A stretch of DNA of 64,000 nucleotides. Source: Rhytidiadelphus loreus. Lineage: Eukaryota; Streptophyta; Bryopsida; Hypnales; Hylocomiaceae. Below the pieces are notes generated by a model that did not search any database, was not told the DNA's origin, and worked only from the letters and a program-made list of their open reading frames with translations. Every line of letters begins with the position of its first letter. Position 1 is the first letter of the stretch. The DNA lies in contig OX344763.1 in assembly GCA_947034895.1 (NCBI GenBank), positions 68,343,093 through 68,407,092 on the forward strand, in the 5' to 3' direction. Of this stretch, positions 55,714 to 64,000 are shown piece by piece. A program made the position numbers and the translations under genes.

Positions 55714-57998
55714 ATGGGAAACATGTCGTGCAAGTTGCAAATATTCATAAACTCAAGAATTCAAAGAAATACGCAATTCCTTAGCACATTGAATGACGTT
55801 GTACGTGGAATGGATTATGGAATTCCAACTACACCTAGTACTTTAATTCGCAAAAGTATATAAAGTCATTGAATTCCTATCGAGAAGAATGGGAAACATG
55901 TCGTGCAAGTTGCAAATATTCATAAACTCAAGAATTCAAAGAAATACGCAATTGCTCATCACATTGAATGAACTTGTACGTGGAATGGATTATGGAATTT
56001 CAACTACACCTAGTACTATAATTCGCAAAAGTGTATAAAGTCATTGAATTCCTATCAAGAAGAATGGGAAACATAAGGTGCAAGTTGCAAATATTCATAA
56101 ACTCAAGAATTCAATGAAATACGCAATTGCTCATCACATTGAATGAACTTGTACGGGGAATGAAAATATGGAATATGAACCATGCCTACTACTTTAATTC
56201 GCAAAAGTATATAGAGTCATTGAATTCCTATCAAGAAGAATGGGAAACATGAGGTGCAAGTTGCAAATATTCATAAACTCAAGAATTCAAAGACATACGC
56301 AATTGCACAACACATTGAATGAACTTGTACGTGGAATGGAAATATGGAATATGAACCATGCCTACTACTTTAATTCGCAAAAGTATATAAAGTCATTGAA
56401 TTCCTATCAAGAAGAATGGGAAACATGTGCTGCAAGTTGCAAATATTCATAAACTCAAGTATTCAAAGAAATACGCAATTGCTCATCACATTGAATGAAC
56501 TTGTACGGGGAATGAAAATATGGAATATGAACCATGCCTACTACTTTAATTCGCAAAAGTATATAGAGTCATTGAATTCCTATCAAGAAGAATGGGAAAC
56601 ATGAGGTGCAAGTTGCAAATATTCATAAACTCAAGAATTCAAAGACATACGCAATTGCACAACACATTGAATGAACTTGTACGTGGAATGGAAATATGGA
56701 ATATGAACCATGCCTACTACTTTAATTCGCAAAAGTATATAAAGTCATTGAATTCCTATCAAGAAGAATGGGAAACATGTCGTGCAAGTTGCAAATATTC
56801 ATAAACTCAAGTATTCAAAGAAATACGCAATTGCTCATCACATTGAATGAACTTGTACGGGGAATGAAAATATGGAATATGAACCATGCCTACTACTTTA
56901 ATTCGCAAAAGTATATAGAGTCATTGAATTCCTATCAAGAAGAATGGGAAACATGAGGTGCAAGTTGCAAATATTCATAAACTCAAGAATTCAAAGACAT
57001 ACGCAATTGCACAACACATTGAATGAACTTGTACGTGGAATGGAAATATGGAATATGAACCATGCCTACTACTTTAATTCGCAAAAGTATATAAAGTCAT
57101 TGAATTCCTATCAAGAAGAATGGGAAACATGTCGTGCAAGTTGCAAATATTCATAAACTCAAGAATTCAAAGAAATACGCAATTGCTCATCACATTGAAT
57201 GAACTTGTACGTGGAATGGAAATATGGAATTTGAACCATGCCTACTACTTTAATTCGCAAAAGTATATAAAGTCATTGAATTCCTATCAAGAAGAATGGG
57301 AAACATGTGCTGCAAGTTGCAAATATTCATAAACTCAAGTATTCAAAGAAATACGCAATTGCTCATCACATTGAATGAACTTGTACGGGGAATGAAAATA
57401 TGGAATATGAACCATGCCTACTACTTTAATAGGCAAAAATATATAAAGTCATTAAATCCCTATCAAGAAGAATGGGAAACATGTCGTGCAAGTTGCAAAT
57501 ATTCATAAACTCAAGAATTCAAAGAAATACGCAATTGCTCATCACATTGAATGAACTTGTACGTGGAATGGAAATATGGAATATGAACCATGCCTACTAC
57601 TTTAATTCGCAAAAGTATATAAAGTCATTGAATCCCTATCAAGAAGAATGGGAAACATGTCGTGCAATTTGCAAATATTCATAAACTCAAGAATTCAAAG
57701 AAATACGCAATTCCTTAGCACATTGAATGACGTTGTACGTGGAATGGATTATGGAATTCCAACTACACCTAGTACTTTAATTCGCAAAAGGATATAAAGT
57801 CATTGAATTCCTATCAAGAAGAATGGGAAACATGTGGTGCAAATTGCAAATATTCATAAACTCAAGAATTCAAAGAAATACGCAATTGCTCATCACATTG
57901 AATGAACTTGTACGTGGAATGGAAATATGGAATATGAACCATGCCTACTACTTTAATTCGCAAAAGTATATAAAGTCATTGAATCCCTATCAAGAAGA
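54134..57998 (+). repeat. 3865-bp, 22-monomer HOR, unit 1
   Basis: Every unit start from 54134 to 57823 has a partner exactly 3865 bp downstream. Rare shared markers are GAATTGAAAG (54356/58221), GCAAGTATTC (54510/58375), ACATAAGG (56073/59938), GCAATTTGC (57665/61530) and ATAGGCAAAAATAT (57428/61293). Length fits 15 class A and 7 class B units. It contains the nine-monomer all-A block at 56064-57647. I noticed only two differences from unit 2: AAAAGGATATAAAG near 57791 (unit 2 has GTATATAAAG) and TATATAGAG near 56572 (unit 2 has TATATAAAG). Confidence 0.9.
56064..57647 (+). repeat. All-A block of nine 176-bp monomers, including 352-bp dimers
   Basis: Starts at 56064, 56240, 56416, 56592, 56768, 56944, 57120, 57296 and 57472 are each 176 bp apart, so no class B unit intervenes for 1584 bp. 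Units with GACATACGC and GCACAACAC (56240, 56592, 56944) alternate with units carrying CAAGTATTC and CGGGGAATGAAAAT (56416, 56768), giving a 352-bp A-A dimer. The block recurs at 59929-61512. A related dimer run closes the window (63094-63973). Confidence 0.9.
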
Positions 57999-60900
57999 AT
58001 GGGAAACATGTCGTGCAAGTTGCAAATATTCATAAACTCAAGAATTCAAAGAAATACGCAATTGCTCATCACATTGAATGAACTTGTACGTGGAATGGAA
58101 ATATGGAATATGAACCATGCCTACTACTTTAATTCGCAAAAGTATATAAAGTCATTGAATCCCTATCAAGAAGAATGGGAAACATGTCGTGCAAGTTGCA
58201 AATATTCATAAACTCAAGAATTGAAAGAAATACGCAATTCCTTCGCACATTGAATGACGTTGTACGTGGAATGGATTATGGAATTCCAACTACACCTAGT
58301 ACTTTAATTCGCAAAAGTATATAAAGTCATTAAATCCCTATCAAGAAGAATGGGAAACATGTCGTGCAAGTTGCAAGTATTCATAAACTCAAGAATTCAA
58401 AGAAATACGCAATTGCTCATCACATTGAATGAACTTCTACGTGGAATGGAAATATGGAATATGAACCATGCCTACTACTTTAATTCGCAAAAGTATATAA
58501 AGTCATTGAATCCCTATCAAGAAGAATGGGAAACATGTCGTGCAAGTTGCAAATATTCATAAACTCAAGAATTCAAAGAAATACGCAATTCCTTAGCACA
58601 TTGAATGACGTTGTACGTGGAATGGATTATGGAATTCCAACTACACCTAGTACTTTAATTCGCAAAAGTATATAAAGTCATTGAATTCCTATCGAGAAGA
58701 ATGGGAAACATGTCGTGCAAGTTGCAAATATTCATAAACTCAAGAATTCAAAGAAATACGCAATTCCTTAGCACATTGAATGACGTTGTACGTGGAATGG
58801 ATTATGGAATTCCAACTACACCTAGTACTTTAATTCGCAAAAGTATATAAAGTCATTGAATTCCTATCAAGAAGAATGGGAAACATGTGGTGCAAATTGC
58901 AAATATTCATAAACTCAAGAATTCAAAGAAATACGCAATTGCTCATCACATTGAATGAACTTGTACGTGGAATGGAAATATGGAATATGAACCATGCCTA
59001 CTACTTTAATTCGCAAAAGTATATAAAGTCATTGAATCCCTATCAAGAAGAATGGGAAACATGTCGTGCAAGTTGCAAATATTCATAAACTCAAGAATTC
59101 AAAGAAATACGCAATTGCTCATCACATTGAATGAACTTGTACGTGGAATGGAAATATGGAATATGAACCATGCCTACTACTTTAATTCGCAAAAGTATAT
59201 AAAGTCATTGAATCCCTATCAAGAAGAATGGGAAACATGTCGTGCAAGTTGCAAATATTCATAAACTCAAGAATTCAAAGAAATACGCAATTCCTTAGCA
59301 CATTGAATGACGTTGTACGTGGAATGGATTATGGAATTCCAACTACACCTAGTACTTTAATTCGCAAAAGTATATAAAGTCATTGAATTCCTATCAAGAA
59401 GAATGGGAAACATGTCGTGCAAGTTGCAAATATTCATAAACTCAAGAATTCAAAGAAATACGCAATTGCTCATCACATTGAATGAACTTGTACGTGGAAT
59501 GGAAATATGGAATATGAACCATGCCTACTACTTTAATTCGCAAAAGTATATAAAGTCATTGAATCCCTATCAAGAAGAATGGGAAACATGTCGTGCAAGT
59601 TGCAAATATTCATAAACTCAAGAATTCAAAGAAATACGCAATTCCTTAGCACATTGAATGACGTTGTACGTGGAATGGATTATGGAATTCCAACTACACC
59701 TAGTACTTTAATTCGCAAAAGTATATAAAGTCATTGAATTCCTATCGAGAAGAATGGGAAACATGTCGTGCAAGTTGCAAATATTCATAAACTCAAGAAT
59801 TCAAAGAAATACGCAATTGCTCATCACATTGAATGAACTTGTACGTGGAATGGATTATGGAATTTCAACTACACCTAGTACTATAATTCGCAAAAGTGTA
59901 TAAAGTCATTGAATTCCTATCAAGAAGAATGGGAAACATAAGGTGCAAGTTGCAAATATTCATAAACTCAAGAATTCAATGAAATACGCAATTGCTCATC
60001 ACATTGAATGAACTTGTACGGGGAATGAAAATATGGAATATGAACCATGCCTACTACTTTAATTCGCAAAAGTATATAGAGTCATTGAATTCCTATCAAG
60101 AAGAATGGGAAACATGAGGTGCAAGTTGCAAATATTCATAAACTCAAGAATTCAAAGACATACGCAATTGCACAACACATTGAATGAACTTGTACGTGGA
60201 ATGGAAATATGGAATATGAACCATGCCTACTACTTTAATTCGCAAAAGTATATAAAGTCATTGAATTCCTATCAAGAAGAATGGGAAACATGTGCTGCAA
60301 GTTGCAAATATTCATAAACTCAAGTATTCAAAGAAATACGCAATTGCTCATCACATTGAATGAACTTGTACGGGGAATGAAAATATGGAATATGAACCAT
60401 GCCTACTACTTTAATTCGCAAAAGTATATAAAGTCATTGAATTCCTATCAAGAAGAATGGGAAACATGAGGTGCAAGTTGCAAATATTCATAAACTCAAG
60501 AATTCAAAGACATACGCAATTGCACAACACATTGAATGAACTTGTACGTGGAATGGAAATATGGAATATGAACCATGCCTACTACTTTAATTCGCAAAAG
60601 TATATAAAGTCATTGAATTCCTATCAAGAAGAATGGGAAACATGTCGTGCAAGTTGCAAATATTCATAAACTCAAGTATTCAAAGAAATACGCAATTGCT
60701 CATCACATTGAATGAACTTGTACGGGGAATGAAAATATGGAATATGAACCATGCCTACTACTTTAATTCGCAAAAGTATATAGAGTCATTGAATTCCTAT
60801 CAAGAAGAATGGGAAACATGAGGTGCAAGTTGCAAATATTCATAAACTCAAGAATTCAAAGACATACGCAATTGCACAACACATTGAATGAACTTGTACG

Positions 60901-61863
60901 TGGAATGGAAATATGGAATATGAACCATGCCTACTACTTTAATTCGCAAAAGTATATAAAGTCATTGAATTCCTATCAAGAAGAATGGGAAACATGTCGT
61001 GCAAGTTGCAAATATTCATAAACTCAAGAATTCAAAGAAATACGCAATTGCTCATCACATTGAATGAACTTGTACGTGGAATGGAAATATGGAATTTGAA
61101 CCATGCCTACTACTTTAATTCGCAAAAGTATATAAAGTCATTGAATTCCTATCAAGAAGAATGGGAAACATGTGCTGCAAGTTGCAAATATTCATAAACT
61201 CAAGTATTCAAAGAAATACGCAATTGCTCATCACATTGAATGAACTTGTACGGGGAATGAAAATATGGAATATGAACCATGCCTACTACTTTAATAGGCA
61301 AAAATATATAAAGTCATTAAATCCCTATCAAGAAGAATGGGAAACATGTCGTGCAAGTTGCAAATATTCATAAACTCAAGAATTCAAAGAAATACGCAAT
61401 TGCTCATCACATTGAATGAACTTGTACGTGGAATGGAAATATGGAATATGAACCATGCCTACTACTTTAATTCGCAAAAGTATATAAAGTCATTGAATCC
61501 CTATCAAGAAGAATGGGAAACATGTCGTGCAATTTGCAAATATTCATAAACTCAAGAATTCAAAGAAATACGCAATTCCTTAGCACATTGAATGACGTTG
61601 TACGTGGAATGGATTATGGAATTCCAACTACACCTAGTACTTTAATTCGCAAAAGTATATAAAGTCATTGAATTCCTATCAAGAAGAATGGGAAACATGT
61701 GGTGCAAATTGCAAATATTCATAAACTCAAGAATTCAAAGAAATACGCAATTGCTCATCACATTGAATGAACTTGTACGTGGAATGGAAATATGGAATAT
61801 GAACCATGCCTACTACTTTAATTCGCAAAAGTATATAAAGTCATTGAATCCCTATCAAGAAGA
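57999..61863 (+). repeat. 3865-bp, 22-monomer HOR, unit 2
   Basis: This lies directly next to unit 1 and matches it with very few differences over 3.9 kb. It is the least diverged long duplication that I examined in the window, so it is probably the most recent. Similarity stops at 61864, where a hybrid monomer with CCTTCGCAC replaces the class A unit found at 57999. Confidence 0.9.
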
Positions 61864-64000
61864 ATGGGAAACATGTCGTGCAAGTTGCAAATATTCATAA
61901 ACTCAAGAATTCAAAGAAATACGCAATTCCTTCGCACATTGAATGACGTTGTACGTGGAATGGAAATATGGAATTCCAACTACACCTAGTACTTTAATTC
62001 GCAAAAGTATATAAAGTCATTGAATCCCTATCAAGAAGAATGGGAAACATGAGGTGCAAGTTGCAAATATTCATAAACTCAAGAATTCAATGAAATACGC
62101 AATTGCTCATCACATTGAATGAACTTGTACGTGGAATGGTAATATGTAATATGAACCATGCCTACTACTTTAATTCGCAAAAGTATATAAAGTCATTGAA
62201 TCCCTATCAAGAAGAATGGGAAACATGAGGTGCAAGTTGCAAATATTCATAAACTCAAGAATTCAAAGAAATACGCAATTGCTCATCACATTGAATGAAC
62301 TTGTACGTGGAATGGAAATATGGAATATGAACCATGCCTACTACTTTAATTCGCAAAAGTATATAAAGTCATTGAATCCCTATCAAGAAGAATGGGAAAC
62401 ATGTCGTGCAAGTTGCAAATATTCATAAACTCAAGAATTCAAAAAAATACGCAATTCCTTAGCACATTGAATGACGTTGTACGTGGAATGGATTATGGAA
62501 TTCCAACTACACCTAGTACTTTAATTCGCAAAAGTATATAAAGTCATTGAATCCCTATCAAGAAGAATGGGAAACATGTCGTGCAAGTTGCAAATATTCA
62601 TAAACTCAAGAATTCAAAGAAATACGCAATTGCTCATCACATTGAATGAACTTGTACGTGGAATGGATTATGGAATTTCAACTACACCTAGTACTATAAT
62701 TCGCAAAAGTGTATAAAGTCATTGAATCCCTATCAAGAAGAATGGGAAACATGAGGTGCAAGTTGCAAATATTCATAAACTCAAGAATTCAATGAAATAC
62801 GCAATTGCTCATCACATTGAATGAACTTGTACGGGGAATGGAAATATGGAATTTGAACCATGCCTACTACTTTAATTCGCAAAAGTATATAAAGTCATTG
62901 AATTCCTATCAAGAAGAATGAAAAACATGAGGTGCAAGTTGCAAATATTCATGAATTCAAGAATTCAAAGAAATACGCAATTGCTCATCACATTGAATGA
63001 ACTTGTACGTGGAATGGAAATATGGAATATGAACCATGCCTACTACTTTAATATGCAAAAATATATAAAGTCATTAAATCCCTATCAAGAAGAATGGGAA
63101 ACATGTCGTGCAAGTTGCAAATATTCATAAACTCAAGAATTCAAAGAAATACGCAATTGCTCATCACATTGAATGAACTTGTACGGGGAATGAAAATATG
63201 GAATATGAACCATGCCTACTACTTTAATTCGCAAAAGTATATAGAGTCATTGAATTCCTATCAAGAAGAATGGGAAACATGAGGTGCAAGTTGCAAATAT
63301 TCATAAACTCAAGAATTCAAAGACATACGCAATTGCACAACACATTGAATGAACTTGTACGTGGAATGGAAATATGGAATATGAACCATGCCTACTACTT
63401 TAATTCGCAAAAGTATATAAAGTCATTGAATTCCTATCAAGAAGAATGGGAAACATGAGGTGCAAGTTGCAAATATTCATAAACTGAAGAATTCAAAGAA
63501 ATACGCAATTGCTCATCACATTGAATGAACTTGTACGGGGAATGAAAATATGGAATATGAACCATGCCTACTACTTTAATTCGCAAAAGTATATAGAGTC
63601 ATTGAATTCCTATCAAGAAGAATGGGAAACATGAGGTGCAAGTTGCAAATATTCATAAACTCAAGAATTCAAAGACATACGCAATTGCACAACACATTGA
63701 ATGAACTTGTACGTGGAATGGAAATATGGAATATGAACCATGCCTACTACTTTAATTCGCAAAAGTATATAAAATCATTGAATTCCTATCAAGAAGAATG
63801 GGAAACATGTCGTGCAAGTTGCAAATATTCATAAACTCAAGAATTCAAAGAAATACGCAATTGCTCATCACATTGAATGAACTTGTACGTGGAATGGAAA
63901 TATGGAATATGAACCATGCCTACTACTTTAATTCGCAAAAGTATATAAAGTCATTGAATCCCTATCAAGAAGAATGGGAAACATGTCGTGCAAGTTGCAA
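61864..64000 (+). repeat. Zone 8: mosaic end ending in an all-A run
   Basis: The zone starts with a hybrid (61864), then A units with GTAATATGTAATATG (62040) and a normal form (62216), one B1 and one B2 (62392, 62567), then at least seven class A units in a row (62742-63973). Oddities: the unit at 62918 begins ATGAAAAACATG and has ATTCATGAATTC; 63446 has AAACTGAAG; TATAAAATC appears near 63770. ATATGCAAAAATAT reappears near 63053 after ~18 kb without it. Confidence 0.82.
63974..64000 (+). repeat. Partial monomer at right window edge
   Basis: These are the first 27 bp of a unit that starts ATGGGAAACATGTCG, identical to the start of many other units. The array continues to the right of the window. 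Confidence 0.95.

Larger units (their letters stand above)
1..64000 (+). repeat. Satellite DNA array, ~176-bp monomer, whole window
   Basis: The entire window is a head-to-tail array of one monomer family. Each unit can be phased on ATGGGAAACATG, found about every 176 bp from 51 to 63974. All units lie in the same orientation and I found no inversion, unique spacer or inserted element. Unit lengths are 176 bp (class A) or 175 bp (class B); every spacing I checked is a sum of these, and the total fits 364 full units. The class A consensus has 59 G+C in 176 bases. The length is close to a nucleosome repeat, as in many centromeric satellites. Function is inferred: centromeric or pericentromeric heterochromatin is likely, but centromere activity cannot be read from sequence. 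I do not recognise the family well enough to name it or the species. Confidence 0.98.

Noticed and set aside
54134..61863. Interpreting the near-identical 3865-bp pair as definitely an assembly duplication.
   Set aside because: At least two private base differences separate the copies. An artefact cannot be excluded without reads, but the sequence alone does not require one.
1..64000. A CRISPR array or other prokaryotic repeat system.
   Set aside because: There are no short repeats with unique spacers. The whole unit repeats, with units differing only by point changes and the A/B segment.

Overview
The whole window is one uninterrupted tandem satellite array. From the first base to the last it consists of head-to-tail copies of a ~176-bp AT-rich monomer (about 33.5% GC in the consensus I counted), all in the same orientation, with the array running off both ends. 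I see no conventional gene, tRNA, rRNA, transposon, CRISPR array or unique sequence. Phasing every unit on the motif ATGGGAAACATG, the span from 51 to 63973 is 63,923 bp, which fits 364 units of 175 or 176 bp (141 of 175 and 223 of 176). Every spacing I checked was one of these two lengths. An array of this size, with nucleosome-scale monomers, higher-order repeats (HORs) and no mobile-element insertions, is typical of centromeric or pericentromeric satellite DNA in a eukaryote assembled from long reads. I cannot name the species. Monomers of 170-180 bp are common in plants but also occur in animals.

Two monomer classes make up the array. Class A is 176 bp and carries ATATGGAATATGAACC in its second half. 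Class B is 175 bp and carries TTATGGAATTCCAAC or TTATGGAATTTCAAC instead. The commonest simple order is A-B, a 351-bp dimer. Mosaic monomers joining A and B halves are frequent, which points to recombination or gene conversion in the middle of the monomer.

Layout: 1-12169, staggered 2985-bp and 3338-bp duplications of an older-looking set of monomers marked by CCATGG, TGTGCTGC and GCACAACAC. 12170-19544, a mosaic zone ending in A-B dimers. 19545-33419, a zone dominated by a 7-/11-monomer HOR (1230/1932 bp), part of which recurs 9836 bp away. 33420-36577, a 1579-bp tandem duplication. 36578-45001, a 2806-bp-spaced duplication interrupted by a pure run of seven B monomers. 45002-54133, 2458-bp and 4742-bp-spaced duplications. 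54134-61863, two nearly identical 3865-bp HOR units. 61864-64000, a mosaic ending in all-A dimers.

Most class A units contain a 62-70-codon open frame. I interpret these as by-products of the repeat and not genes: the frame crosses the monomer boundary, re-reads the same DNA in a second frame, and is broken in every B unit. The interest of the window lies in its evolutionary architecture: nested and staggered HOR duplications, A/B chimeras, local runs of a single class, and variant markers that occur in both flanks of the window but not in its centre.
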